64,000 nucleotides of DNA from Caldilineaceae bacterium (GTDB lineage: Bacteria > Chloroflexota > Anaerolineae > Caldilineales > Caldilineaceae), in assembly GCA_022842065.1 (NCBI GenBank), contig JALHQH010000011.1:248001-312000 (forward strand). The letters run 5' to 3'. Below, one piece after another: positions 8,301 to 16,029 of this stretch. Position 1 is the stretch's first letter. Each line of letters opens with the position of its first letter. The notes under the pieces were generated by a model that was given only the letters and a program-made list of their open reading frames with translations, was not told where the DNA came from and searched no databases. A program made the position numbers and the translations under genes.

Positions 8301-10017
8301 TGGACCTGACCTGGCCGTTCACCTTTCAGGCCAAACCAAGTCGGAAGCGCTTCAGCAACCGGATTTACAGGCTGCTGCTACGGATCAACTGGGCAACTTT
8401 GAGATCCAAATTTTCCGCATCGACTACGAAAACATCGGTCTGGCCCCGGCGCAGAATGCCCTGCTAGAGTTCCAGATCCCCGAAAAGTTACGTGACATGG
8501 AGATCATCCTGGTCAAAGGCACCGACGTAAGCCGGGCCAACATGACCCGCACGGGTGACAAACTCAGCTTTATCCTGCCACACATTGAGCAGAATGCACA
8601 TGGTTCGCTCGTCCTGGGCTGGTATGGCTGTATCACCTGTACCGTGTCCGCCGCCAGTGCCGATGTTGAGTACACGGCAAATGTCAACATCACCCTGGCC
8701 GGCGATATTGACCCCAGCAACAACCAGAGCAGCACAACCTTGCGTGGTCTACTCAGCTCGCCCATCATCGGCGCTTTTATGGATTACACCGATGATGCGT
8801 GTATGGATCGGATTATCAGCGGGCCGGCTGTGACCAACCGCACCACCGTGGAACTGCGCGGCAAGGGGCAACCGAACCAGATTATTGCGATTCTGATTGG
8901 TCTCGTCAAAGTAGCCCAAGTCACCAGCGATGGGAATGGCAACTTTCGTTATACTGCCACCTTGCCAGAAGGGCTACATACCATCAGCGCCCAATCGATC
9001 ACCTCCCCGCGGGATTCGGCCTCTGGTCTATCCACGGGTAAGGTACGCCTGCTGGTCAAACCGTCCTTGCCCTATGACCCGATCAGCACCTGTTTTGTCG
9101 CCAGCAATGGCCGTTCGTATAGCATGCCGATCTTGGGTTACTCGTTCGGTGCCACCCAGACCGGCAGTTGGTTCCGCAGTGGGGCAACCTACCAGGTCAG
9201 TGTCAACACCAACGGCAGCGACCCGAATGGGTACTTCAAGGTCACCTTCGAGGATATTCTGATTTCGTCGCTGACCGATGATGACGGGGATGGCACCTTT
9301 GTCGGGCAAGTCACTTTCCCGGCCCAGGCTGCGGCCCTCACTGCAAAGGGCAAACTCGGCGTGATCGTGGGTGCAGGCGGTAATGAGAGCAGCTTTAGCA
9401 GCGAGATTAGTACGGCGGTCGATGGGGTGATTACCAATCGCACGACCAACCAACCCGTTGCCAATGCCAGTGTCGGGGTCTTGATTGCCGAAGACGTTGA
9501 CGACGGCAGTACCATCTATGCCGCCTGGAGCGAGACTCAATCCGGCCAACCGAATCCCCAGGTGACTGGCAGTGACGGCAAGTACAGCTACAGCGCCGAC
9601 AGTGGACGCTACCGGCTCGATGTTATTGCTACGGGCTATCAGCCCTACCGCAGTGTGACCATTGACGCCGCCACTGCCGCCTTGGGCCAAAACATCAGCC
9701 TTAGCCCTGTAGTTGCCGAGGCGACGACCCATACGGTCTTTGTCACGGCTGCTGGTTTCACGCCGGCCACCCTCACCGTCACCCCTGGCAGTGTCATCGA
9801 GTTTGTCAACATCGATCTAACCGAGCATAGCACCGTCGGCAGTAACTGGGATAGTGGATTGCTCTCCAGCGGGCAGAGTTACAAAGTCAAAGTCGGGCAA
9901 ATCGGCACCTTCACCTATAGTGAACACACCGATGTGCTCAACCGTGGGACAGTGGTTGTCAGCGGTGACACGTTTGAGCGGCCCAATGCGCTTTTCCTGC
10001 CGCTGGTCCAGCGTTAA
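5308..10017 (+). CDS. Giant multidomain secreted surface protein
   Basis: 1569 residues from ATG 5308, preceded by a GA-rich GAAGAGAAGAG; the longer frame upstream covers the promoter block. Residues 1-31 are a signal peptide. Then come a DNRLRE/CBM-like beta-sandwich (about 40-210), two copies of a unit that begins GDAPDS (221 and 760) and contains REAEAD.GPDQD and a GETED motif (GEVED type, ends near 453 and 985), two DUF11-like adhesive domains (about 470-620 and 1000-1150), an Ig-like domain (about 1170-1260), a carboxypeptidase regulatory-like domain (about 1370-1470) and a cupredoxin-like domain (about 1473-1555). It ends in LFLPLVQR. It is probably an adhesin or sheath component; no catalytic site is evident. 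Confidence 0.75.
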   Translation: MKPRIMTTMQPLLAVLCLLLAGLLPLTAAHAAPPMAPFAEGAATTITLTPTDDARTQAGSPDTTFEEGFLWVGHPNVHFSLLKFDLSVLPVDATINGASLRLYFTGIYTGTNDVEVGRVDGVWDEATLTASTPVNYTWSGQFKAVTSTGKTDGDFVDWNVTPLAQAWHTGAQVNDGLALRGNGGELKAAHSKETGEAADRGPKLIINYTLPADDGQPRPDLGDAPDSTNHHGLNNTAYPGGILGQFPTVRDVPVNQAAGPRHNNQTMQAWLGDFLSREAEADQGPDQDAPRNNILRNSVSGATADVADNDRGDDGWRNRNLRFFDCERTQLDARVSKAANATLNRMYLNVWFDGNRDGDWSDLGQCQPNEAQPAQASYEWIVQNYIVDLTAIPGGGSLDFNVLTEKVLNSSGVGRHWLRFSLSEAPAVQPINGTDLPDGRGPHPLHPTLSVFQYGETEDVLQLSAPAGRDGTLEIQKRVITDGEPVEWIDYVTYEILLRHNGGTQPIQASLRDVLPYPLIVYPTIDGGNIEYIVVDTPTGGATPLQAQLEVIPPAGANPPQQVVKWQGTLAPNAEIKFTFQVRVIALCQPNQQTMTFTNRAEAKPVGGALVSAEDTFSAKCIGYDENNIDFEAEPTPNDIDLGNLLDLPVRYIITNTHALSVNLGFFQLPGVTAAATAGTAPRFLDRITLAPQSSQRVELLLNLANGVTDELSLPDDYVPSTTIAFCFLVGDDNHCPDAQTYPQLNGELPMQLKARPNDLGDAPDSSNHAGANMAAYPGVQALFPTVFDAATGLPEGPLHRYPRPFHLGQRVSREAEADLGPDQDGVNNLLPAANDPDNDRFDDGTNFGLWNLAHCQPTNLPVQVAIGPQAVNYFQTLGTPGYLNIWIDSNHNGEWKDATQCPGVDGAKPAVEHIVIDFPMNVVGLGAGVHLLNVPTGLVPWNITDQPAWVRMTLSERPANKTLTAGSLTYGDGRGYATPFKTGETEDYLYRPLAAGGGPDLAVHLSGQTKSEALQQPDLQAAATDQLGNFEIQIFRIDYENIGLAPAQNALLEFQIPEKLRDMEIILVKGTDVSRANMTRTGDKLSFILPHIEQNAHGSLVLGWYGCITCTVSAASADVEYTANVNITLAGDIDPSNNQSSTTLRGLLSSPIIGAFMDYTDDACMDRIISGPAVTNRTTVELRGKGQPNQIIAILIGLVKVAQVTSDGNGNFRYTATLPEGLHTISAQSITSPRDSASGLSTGKVRLLVKPSLPYDPISTCFVASNGRSYSMPILGYSFGATQTGSWFRSGATYQVSVNTNGSDPNGYFKVTFEDILISSLTDDDGDGTFVGQVTFPAQAAALTAKGKLGVIVGAGGNESSFSSEISTAVDGVITNRTTNQPVANASVGVLIAEDVDDGSTIYAAWSETQSGQPNPQVTGSDGKYSYSADSGRYRLDVIATGYQPYRSVTIDAATAALGQNISLSPVVAEATTHTVFVTAAGFTPATLTVTPGSVIEFVNIDLTEHSTVGSNWDSGLLSSGQSYKVKVGQIGTFTYSEHTDVLNRGTVVVSGDTFERPNALFLPLVQR

Positions 10018-10037
10018 TGGTTCCCAGCTATAGCATC

Positions 10038-10102
10038 AAGATAAAGATTTTTCGCCCGCCCCCTGAGCGTGTCGACGGGTAAGGGCGGAAAATCTTTATC
10101 TT
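10038..10102. repeat. Long inverted repeat
   Basis: 20-bp arms (10038-10057 and 10083-10102) with one mismatch, 20 bp after the stop of the giant surface protein. It may act as a terminator, although the T tract is inside the stem. Confidence 0.7.
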
Positions 10103-10156
10103 AAAAACTATAGTTCCCTCGGCGCTGGTACATGGCGGCGTAAATCACCCAATCGC

Positions 10157-10199
10157 TCGCCCGTGCTTAGCCGGTCACGGACCGGCTAAGCACGGGCGA
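10157..10199. repeat. Perfect hairpin, 19-bp arms
   Basis: Arms 10157-10175 and 10181-10199 with a 5-base loop and high GC. No T run follows. Confidence 0.85.
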
Positions 10200-10232
10200 A
10201 CGATTCTGGACCTGTCAGCAGATTGTATGCAT

Positions 10233-10278
10233 AAATTGCTGGAAACAATGGTAACATAACCAGCGTTTCCAGCAATTT
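10233..10278 (+). terminator. Possible terminator hairpin
   Basis: 14-bp perfect arms (10233-10246 and 10265-10278) followed by TGATTGTTTC. The tail is only moderately T-rich, so the role as a terminator is tentative. Confidence 0.45.
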
Positions 10279-10495
10279 TGATTGTTTCTATCGGTTGGCA
10301 GCTTAGCTGACCACAAATCTGCGCGATTTGCCAGAAACTTTGCCGAAAAATTGGCTTGTGAGCACGTTAAATAGTAGTAGTTATTTGTCGCAACCGTGCA
10401 TCACACCGCAGACCACAACGCCAATGCCCGCCGTCCGTGATCGACAAGCTTTCACGGCGCGACCACTGATGTGCCAATTTCACTTTGGAGGATTT

Positions 10496-10804
10496 ATGAA
10501 TATATTACTGTTGGTCAGCGCCGCGTTGAGCTATAGCATCGGAGGATACTTTATGAAACTCTCCGAAGGCCTTTCGCGGCCCGGTCCGACCTTGCTGGTG
10601 TTGGGGCTTTTCTGCTTTGGCGCGATCTTGCAGACGATTGCCATGCGCCAGGGCGAGTTAAGTGTCACCTACATTGTTGTGCTTGGCCTCGAAGCGATCA
10701 CCGCGCTCGCTCTGGGCTTGCTCTTTCTGGGCGAAGGGGTGACGGCGCTGAAGTTGGTTGGCATTTCGTTGGTCGCGCTCGGTGTCGTTGTCCTACGGAT
10801 TTAA
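10496..10804 (+). CDS. SMR/EmrE-type small membrane transporter
   Basis: A 102-residue protein. ATG 10496 follows the strong site TTTGGAGG; the longer in-frame start upstream has no support. There are four hydrophobic helices, about residues 2-20, 30-48, 56-76 and 83-102. The size and topology fit the small multidrug resistance / DMT superfamily, proton-coupled exporters that work as dimers. The key membrane glutamate of classical EmrE (E14) is not at that position here, where the first helix reads LLVSAALSYSIGGYF, so it may belong to the broader EamA-like short subfamily with other substrates. It is followed by a lipoprotein gene 54 bp later. Confidence 0.7.
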   Translation: MNILLLVSAALSYSIGGYFMKLSEGLSRPGPTLLVLGLFCFGAILQTIAMRQGELSVTYIVVLGLEAITALALGLLFLGEGVTALKLVGISLVALGVVVLRI

Positions 10805-10858
10805 GTTGATCGTTGACAATTTTTCCCGCTATCTGCTTTTCAAATGGAGTACTTGCTT

Positions 10859-11386
10859 ATGCCGGTTTGGCCGCAACGTGTTTTTCTCCTTTGCTTTCTC
10901 CTGCCGCTGCTCGTCGCTGGCTGTCAACGTAGCCCCGCCCCGCAGAGCAGCAGCGGTATGAACTATGCTTGGCTCACCACCGTGCCGGTGGACACCAAAG
11001 TCTACACGATTACCGGCACCGTCGCCGCTGATGTCGAAAGCCTGGTGCGCCAAACTGCGCCGGCCCAAGCCCAAAGCTACAACGCCGATGCGCTAAGTTA
11101 TAGCACCTTCTCCGGCCCTCAAATGAACGGCAAAGGGATGGTGCGGTTAACGGTTGCCGGCTCTGACGCCGAGTTGGCCCCGGTTGGCAGCACCGTGATT
11201 CTCAAAGTGGATGACACCAAAGGCATCCTCCTCTTGCCGGGCGATCAGGTCACCTTTAAGTGCCGCGCCCAATTTGAAGCGATCGCCGCCGTGGTCAACC
11301 GCCAGGAATTCGATCCGGCTGCTGGGACGTGGGAGTTGGATTACTGTCGGTTAGCGACGCCGGTGGTGGGGGCGGCTGGGCCATAA
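10859..11386 (+). CDS. Lipoprotein of unknown function
   Basis: 175 residues from ATG 10859, which has GGAG nine bases upstream; an in-frame ATG at 10844 is also possible. The N-terminus is a lipoprotein signal (basic start, FLLCFLLPLLVAGC) with the lipidated cysteine at about residue 22. The mature part has beta-rich character (VYTITGTV, MVRLTVAGS, STVILKVDD, GDQVTFKC) and two cysteines near the end (FKC and DYC). I do not recognise the family. It probably shares a transcript with the SMR gene. Confidence 0.6.
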   Translation: MPVWPQRVFLLCFLLPLLVAGCQRSPAPQSSSGMNYAWLTTVPVDTKVYTITGTVAADVESLVRQTAPAQAQSYNADALSYSTFSGPQMNGKGMVRLTVAGSDAELAPVGSTVILKVDDTKGILLLPGDQVTFKCRAQFEAIAAVVNRQEFDPAAGTWELDYCRLATPVVGAAGP

Positions 11387-11481
11387 ATTGATCATCGGAT
11401 GGTTGGGCACTGACGCCCAATCCTTGCTCCTGGTATGCTGCTTATGGCAAGCAGTTTATCACACAAGCAAAAGGAGCAAAC

Positions 11482-12444
11482 ATGGCGGAAAATGGCTGGA
11501 CCAAGGCAAATATGCCTGATCTCAACGGTAAAGTCGCGATTGTCACCGGGGCTAACAGCGGCCTGGGCTACGAAGTGACCAAAGGGTTGGCCGAGAAGGG
11601 CGCGCAGGTGGTGTTGGCCTGTCGCAATCTGCAAAAAGCGACACCCGCGGTCGATCGATTGCGGCGCGATGTGCCTGCTGCCTCACTGGCTGTCATGGAA
11701 ATAGATCTGGCCGATCTGGTCTCAATCCAACGCTTTGCTGAGGCGTTTAAGCAGCGCTATGATCGCCTTGACATTCTTTGTAATAATGCGGGTCTGATGG
11801 CCATCCCCCGCCGTGAGACCAAAGATGGCTTTGAAATGCAGTTGGGGACGAATCACTTGGGGCACTTTGCCTTAACTGGTCATTTGATCGACCTGGTCAT
11901 GCGCACCCCAGGTGCACGGGTGGTTAATGTGAGCAGCGGTCTCCATCAACGGGGTGTGATCAATTTTGACGATCTCATGGGCAAGGGGCAATACCGCGAA
12001 GGTGATGCCTACAGCCAGAGCAAACTGGCCAATCTGCTCTTTGCCTATGAACTGGAACGAAAATTGCGCGCCACCGCTGTCACGGCGATTAGCGTGGGCA
12101 CCCATCCCGGCTATGCGGCGACCAATCTGCAAGGGGTCGGGCCGATCATGAGTGGTTCACGCGCCAAACAGTGGCTCATGAAAGCGGCCAACGCAATCTT
12201 CGCACAAAGTGCCGAGATGGGCGCGCTGCCACTGCTCTTTGCCGCCACCGAACCGACTGTCAACGGCTGTGATTATATCGGCCCAAGCGGTACGCTGGGG
12301 ATGCGCGGTTACCCGGCGAAAGTCCGCTCCAGCCCCGCCTCGTATGACGAAACCGCCGCCCAGCGCCTTTGGGCTGTATCTGAAGAATTGACTGGCGTCC
12401 ATTACACAGCATTAACCAAACCCCAGCAGGCCGTGATGGCATGA
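11482..12444 (+). CDS. Short-chain dehydrogenase/reductase
   Basis: 320 residues; ATG 11482 follows AAAAGGAGC. It has a Rossmann fold with cofactor motif TGANSGLG at 22-29, the NNAG motif near 108, and the catalytic Tyr177 and Lys181 (YSQSK). This length and the LxGKVAIVTGANSGLG start resemble the retinol-dehydrogenase/protochlorophyllide-reductase-like group of NAD(P)-dependent SDRs, which reduce or oxidise hydroxyl and keto groups. The substrate cannot be told from sequence. It stands alone between the lipoprotein and the reverse-strand mhq-type genes. Confidence 0.85.
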   Translation: MAENGWTKANMPDLNGKVAIVTGANSGLGYEVTKGLAEKGAQVVLACRNLQKATPAVDRLRRDVPAASLAVMEIDLADLVSIQRFAEAFKQRYDRLDILCNNAGLMAIPRRETKDGFEMQLGTNHLGHFALTGHLIDLVMRTPGARVVNVSSGLHQRGVINFDDLMGKGQYREGDAYSQSKLANLLFAYELERKLRATAVTAISVGTHPGYAATNLQGVGPIMSGSRAKQWLMKAANAIFAQSAEMGALPLLFAATEPTVNGCDYIGPSGTLGMRGYPAKVRSSPASYDETAAQRLWAVSEELTGVHYTALTKPQQAVMA

Positions 12445-12500
12445 CCAGTGACAACTGACGACTAATCTTGGAATACGCGCTGCACAGTAGCGCTTGACTG

Positions 12501-12580
12501 GATCGTACCAACCGCTCTAAGGGGATGGTCAAATCCCCGCCAGGATCTCACGATCCTGACGGAGCGGTTGCGGACGATTG
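12501..12580. repeat. Cruciform-like intergenic structure
   Basis: Outer arms CAACCGCTC (12509-12517) and GAGCGGTTG (12562-12570) enclose two inner hairpins (GGGGAT...ATCCCC and CAGGATC...GATCCTG). It lies between two convergent genes and could stop transcription from both sides. Confidence 0.6.
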
Positions 12581-12651
12581 ACTATGATAATTGTATCTGC
12601 TCGCTGCCCTGTCTAAAATCGGTCGGCGGTCGCGGGTGCCCATTGGGCGCA

Positions 12652-13317
12652 TCAGCCACTAGTGGTCCCAAAGTGGCGCGCGATGATGCCTTGTGCTTCC
12701 TCGATTTCATCCGCATTAATGGTATGGCCCATCCCCGGATAGAGTTTCGCGGTGACCTGTGCGCCGAGCGTTTCTAACGTTTCGGCGCTTTCAAGTACAC
12801 GCATTTTGGGAATGTGAAAATCCACATCACTACAGCCTAAAAAGACCGGCGTACCAGCCAGGTTGCCGCTGTAACGGCCCTTGGGGCTATCGGGGCCAAT
12901 CAACCCGCCACTGAAGACGAAGAGTCCCCCATAGCGCTCGGGCTGGCGCGCTACAAATTCAGCGGCCAAACAGGCACCTTGCGAAAAGCCGGCAAAAAGC
13001 ATATTTTTAGCCGCAATTCCTGCCGCGTTGAGCTGTTTGAACAACTCTTCTAAGCCTGCTAACGCCGAAGAAAGATACGGCTCATTGCTTGCCGTCGGCG
13101 CCAAAAAGCTATTCGGATACCAACTATTGCCCTTTGCCTGCGGCGCAACATACGCCAGATCGGGATGATAAAGTTCATCCGCCAGTGGTAGAATGCTTTG
13201 CGCGGTTGCCCCTCGCCCATGCACCAAAATCATCACGCCGCGGGCTTCAGCCAATGTTTTCCCACTTTGATAAACTGGTTGCCCCTGGTGAGGGCCGGTC
13301 GTTGTGTTCAAGTTCAT
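12652..13317 (-). CDS. mhqD: MhqD-type carboxylesterase/phospholipase
   Basis: 221 residues from ATG 13317, with AAGGA upstream; the longer ORF start lacks a ribosome site. It is an alpha/beta hydrolase of the phospholipase/carboxylesterase family. The HGRG turn at 33-36 forms the oxyanion hole, GFSQG carries the nucleophile Ser112, Asp164 or Asp166 fits the acid, and His198 (GMGHT) completes the triad. Its neighbours are a glyoxalase-fold dioxygenase and a MarR regulator, the same set as the Bacillus mhqR/mhqO/mhqD genes for resistance to quinones and catechols. The name rests on this context plus family, not on substrate evidence. Confidence 0.75.
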   Translation of the reverse strand: MNLNTTTGPHQGQPVYQSGKTLAEARGVMILVHGRGATAQSILPLADELYHPDLAYVAPQAKGNSWYPNSFLAPTASNEPYLSSALAGLEELFKQLNAAGIAAKNMLFAGFSQGACLAAEFVARQPERYGGLFVFSGGLIGPDSPKGRYSGNLAGTPVFLGCSDVDFHIPKMRVLESAETLETLGAQVTAKLYPGMGHTINADEIEEAQGIIARHFGTTSG

Positions 13318-13354
13318 TCTGATTGTCCTTACTCTATTATTTGCTGTATGTTTA

Positions 13355-13416
13355 GCCACAGAGCACACAGAGTAAGCATACCCTAAACTCTCTGTGTCCG
13401 CTGTGTGCTCTGTGGC
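13355..13416. repeat. Intergenic inverted repeat, CACAGAG type
   Basis: Perfect 16-bp arms (13355-13370 and 13401-13416) made of CACAGAGCACACAG words, with further related words up to 13432. It sits between mhqO and mhqD and belongs in style to the array elements at 20.4, 24.7, 33.0 and 56.9 kb. Confidence 0.75.
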
Positions 13417-13457
13417 CTCCGTGCTCTTTGTGTTTTTATTCGCCCATCCTACACCAG

Positions 13458-14417
13458 TTAATCAGCCCCTGCCGTCAACCGTTCCAACGTAATCGGCGGT
13501 AACTGGGCTTCAATTTTGGCGCGCTCCGGCTCTAGCCAGTCGGGCAATTTGACATGGGTGCCCAACTCTACAACCGCTTCATCATAGGCAAAGCCCGGTG
13601 CATCGGTTGCCACTTCAAAGAGCACATTACTTGGCGCACGGAAGTAGATCGAGTGAAAGTACTGGCGATCCATCACCGGCGAAACGCCATAGCCGGCCTG
13701 GTGCAACAGCGCTTTGTACTCGCCCTGTTCGCTGTCATCAACCGTGCGGAAGGCAATGTGATGCACAGAGCCAGCGCCAAACCGCGCCGGTGGTCGATTG
13801 GCCTCCACCAGCAGATCGATGTAAAGGCCAATATCCTGTGACGCCCCCTGGTAGCGATAACGGTTTGCTTCTTGCCCGATGAATTGATAGCCCAATTGCT
13901 CCATTAGCAGCCGACCGGTCGGTTCGGCCTGTGCTACCCACAATGTGGCACTATGGAAGCCACGCAGCGCATGTGCGGCGGTAATCGGACCGTCGGCCCA
14001 ATGTCGTATGGTCGCCTGGGCATCGCTGCCCACTAACTCGATCACCATGCCATCCGGGTCAGCAAAGGTGAGGACCGGGTCGCCAAAACGCGTACTTTCG
14101 GCCTGAATCGGGATGCCATGTTCGCTTAGACGTTTGCGCCAAAAATCTAATGCAGCGGTTGGCACGCTGTAGGCGGTGGCCCCTACTTCCCCATTGCCAC
14201 GCCGGCCTTGGGGCATATTGCGCCAAGGGAAAAAGGTGAGCACTGTCCCTGGTGTGCCGATTTCATCACCAAAGTAAAAGTGATAGGTGCTGGGATCATC
14301 AAAGTTGACAGTGCGCTTGACCAGGCGCTGGCCCAATAGATTGTGATAGAACTCCAGATTGCGTTGCGGGTCGCCGGCAACGGCCGTAATGTGATGGATC
14401 CCTTGGATTGGTTGCAT
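13458..14417 (-). CDS. mhqO: MhqO-type ring-cleaving dioxygenase
   Basis: 319 residues; ATG 14417 has AAGGAGT nine bases upstream. It has two glyoxalase/VOC modules. Candidate metal ligands are His8 or His9 (GIHHITAV), a histidine in VHHIAFRT near residue 217, and the glutamate in LFEVATD near 270. This matches the ring-cleaving dioxygenase family (MhqO/YkcA group), Fe(II) enzymes that open hydroquinone or catechol rings. It lies 140 bp upstream of the mhqD-like gene and 110 bp downstream of a MarR gene. A palindrome at 14466-14502 covers its promoter region, which suggests repression by the MarR protein. Confidence 0.85.
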   Translation of the reverse strand: MQPIQGIHHITAVAGDPQRNLEFYHNLLGQRLVKRTVNFDDPSTYHFYFGDEIGTPGTVLTFFPWRNMPQGRRGNGEVGATAYSVPTAALDFWRKRLSEHGIPIQAESTRFGDPVLTFADPDGMVIELVGSDAQATIRHWADGPITAAHALRGFHSATLWVAQAEPTGRLLMEQLGYQFIGQEANRYRYQGASQDIGLYIDLLVEANRPPARFGAGSVHHIAFRTVDDSEQGEYKALLHQAGYGVSPVMDRQYFHSIYFRAPSNVLFEVATDAPGFAYDEAVVELGTHVKLPDWLEPERAKIEAQLPPITLERLTAGAD

Positions 14418-14465
14418 GGTTATGCACTCCTTTTGAATATAGGTTGCTTGCTATTATGCCCTGAT

Positions 14466-14502
14466 TTTAGCTCTATATCATAAATCTTGATGTGGAGCTA
14501 AA
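14466..14502. promoter_or_regulatory. Candidate MhqR operator, copy 1
   Basis: Imperfect 37-bp palindrome. Outer arms are TTTAGCTC (14466-14473) and GAGCTAAA (14495-14502); the inner core TATCATAAATCTTGAT closely matches the core at 15019-15049 (TATCGTAAATCTTTAT). It lies just upstream of mhqO. Confidence 0.65.
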
Positions 14503-14528
14503 TCTCTAAAAAAATCTATTTAACCGCG

Positions 14529-14981
14529 TTAAATGGTTTGGCCGAGGCCCAATTTGCGACAGAGCCGCGCCAATTCGACTTGCTCATTTTCCGCCAATAT
14601 TTGTACAGTCTCAACCACCATGGCGACATGTGCAGGAAAGATGGCTGTGATCAAGCTGTGACCGGCCGGCGTTAATTCGACAATGACCGAACGGCGATCT
14701 TCTGGATTCTGTGTACGCCTTACCAAGTTGCGTTTCTCTAGATTATCGATGACCAGTGTCATATTGCCGGTGCTGCGCAGGATCTTCTCACACAGTTGAC
14801 CAGGGCTCATTGCGCCCAGATGATAGAGCGCCTCCAATACGCCAAACTGGCTGACCGTCAACCCGTGGTCGTGCAGGTGATGATTGATGCGTGCCGAGAC
14901 CGTATCTGCTGCGCGTGAAAGTTTGATATATAGATCAAGCGCGATGCGCTCTTGTGCTGTTCCCCGATGATGGGTGGCCAT
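14529..14981 (-). CDS. mhqR: MarR-family regulator, MhqR-like
   Basis: 150 residues from ATG 14981. It is a winged-helix protein of the MarR family: helix-turn-helix at about 60-85 (MSPGQLCEKILRSTGNMTLVIDNLEKRNL) and wing with DRRSVIVELT at 95-105. The family includes MhqR, a repressor of quinone-resistance genes. Here it is upstream of mhqO and mhqD on the same strand. Two similar palindromes, one before this gene and one before mhqO, suggest it represses both itself and the enzymes. There is no cysteine, so redox sensing by thiols is unlikely; ligand binding is the more probable trigger. Confidence 0.8.
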   Translation of the reverse strand: MATHHRGTAQERIALDLYIKLSRAADTVSARINHHLHDHGLTVSQFGVLEALYHLGAMSPGQLCEKILRSTGNMTLVIDNLEKRNLVRRTQNPEDRRSVIVELTPAGHSLITAIFPAHVAMVVETVQILAENEQVELARLCRKLGLGQTI

Positions 14982-15018
14982 ACTTAGCTCTTTATTTGCT
15001 GCTGTGTTTTAGACTTTT

Positions 15019-15049
15019 ATTTTGATATCGTAAATCTTTATATCAAGAT
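15019..15049. promoter_or_regulatory. Candidate MhqR operator, copy 2
   Basis: Inverted repeat TTGATAT (15022-15028) and ATATCAA (15040-15046) around CGTAAATCTTT, extended by TAT/ATA. It overlaps a minus-strand TTGATA-17-AAAATA promoter-like pair about 40-65 bp before the MarR start, as expected for autorepression. Confidence 0.65.
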
Positions 15050-15119
15050 AATAGCAGAGATTTCATTACTTGTCAACCCCCAATTGTGGAGTACCTTCTC
15101 ATTACATGTAATGGTTTCA

Positions 15120-15668
15120 TTAAATGTACCGATGGCGATAGAAGTGCGAAACTAGGGTGAATAGGAGTGGTATCCCTGCATATTGAGCAAAGTTCAACAG
15201 ATTGGTGCGTACCCAGTGTAGATAGGGATGGCTTCCCCACCGGCTCTTGCTCAAATCGCAGGCTAGTACCCAACAGAAGACCAGTATGCCTAAAAAGGCG
15301 GTATAGAGAATGAGCGGAAAGAGCCACGTGGCGGGCAAGGTGGCAGCTAATGTTGTCTGCCACTGCTGGGCTAGACCAAAGAGCACGAGTAGATGAGCCA
15401 ATTGGTCGATTAAAAAGCCTGGTGCTTGCTGTCTGGCTGGCACGCGAACTTTGATATAGTCAGTAATAAAATGGAGCAAGCCCAGTTGCAACAAAAGTGG
15501 TAGCGCATGGTGGATGGGGTGGATTAGCAAAGCGGTCACAACAAGGTGAATACAGGTATGTAACAAAACTCCGCGCCAGCTCTGCAATTTAAGGCGATAG
15601 ATCCAGTTCGTTTGGAGTGGAAAATCAGCAATTAAGTGCCCCAGCAAGAGGGCCGCGGCGAGGTTCAT
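15120..15668 (-). CDS. DUF3307 membrane protein
   Basis: 182 residues with five or six hydrophobic segments. The N-terminal motif GHLIADFPLQTNWIYRLK, followed by LHTCIHLVVTAL and HFITDYIKV, is the hallmark of DUF3307, a family of small integral membrane proteins of unknown function. The start ATG at 15668 has only a weak ribosome site (GAGCAAAG). It is reverse to the trp operon and separated from it by 350 bp. Confidence 0.75.
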   Translation of the reverse strand: MNLAAALLLGHLIADFPLQTNWIYRLKLQSWRGVLLHTCIHLVVTALLIHPIHHALPLLLQLGLLHFITDYIKVRVPARQQAPGFLIDQLAHLLVLFGLAQQWQTTLAATLPATWLFPLILYTAFLGILVFCWVLACDLSKSRWGSHPYLHWVRTNLLNFAQYAGIPLLFTLVSHFYRHRYI

Positions 15669-15981
15669 TTGCTTTGCTCGTTTTTTTCCTGCGCATTATA
15701 TCAAGTAACGTATGTACCATCCTGATCGGATTACTTTTATACAGACACACGCTAGTGATCTTCTTGTCTGCGCAATAAGTTTGAATAATTTCGCCAGCTG
15801 AGTAAGGTAGGACTTACGTAGCGACCTGAGCATAGGGTGATAGTACGCATTACGTATTGTATACGTAAGTTGCCTTGGGAATCTTTGCGATTTCGTGACA
15901 GCTACGCTGCTATATAACACTCGCTTCTGCCTGCTGGCGTTGCGTCCGGTTATCGAGGTTGGTTTTATCGAAAATTGCCTA
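15669..15981. other. AT-richer intergenic region
   Basis: This space upstream of the trp promoter is richer in A and T than its surroundings. I see small inverted words (GTAAGTCCTACCTTAC-like, TACGTATTGTATACGTA) but no gene or terminator that I would name. Confidence 0.4.
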
Positions 15982-16010
15982 TTGACATGTCCAATAACAT
16001 GCGCTATACT
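15982..16010 (+). promoter_or_regulatory. trp operon promoter
   Basis: A consensus TTGACA (15982-15987), exact 17-bp spacer and TATACT (16005-16010). Transcription should begin near 16017, which places the T-box leader directly at the start of the message. Confidence 0.85.
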
Positions 16011-16029
16011 ACGGCAGATCTCAATTATC

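Larger units (their letters stand above)
10018..10495. other. Hairpin-rich intergenic region
   Basis: 478 bases without a supported gene. Three long inverted repeats, listed separately, occupy 10038-10278. The stretch 10280-10495 has no clear element except the strong ribosome site TTTGGAGG for the next gene. Confidence 0.6.

Noticed and set aside
12568..12777. 69-residue plus-strand frame
   Set aside because: It is antisense to the end of the mhqD-like gene and has no coding pattern.
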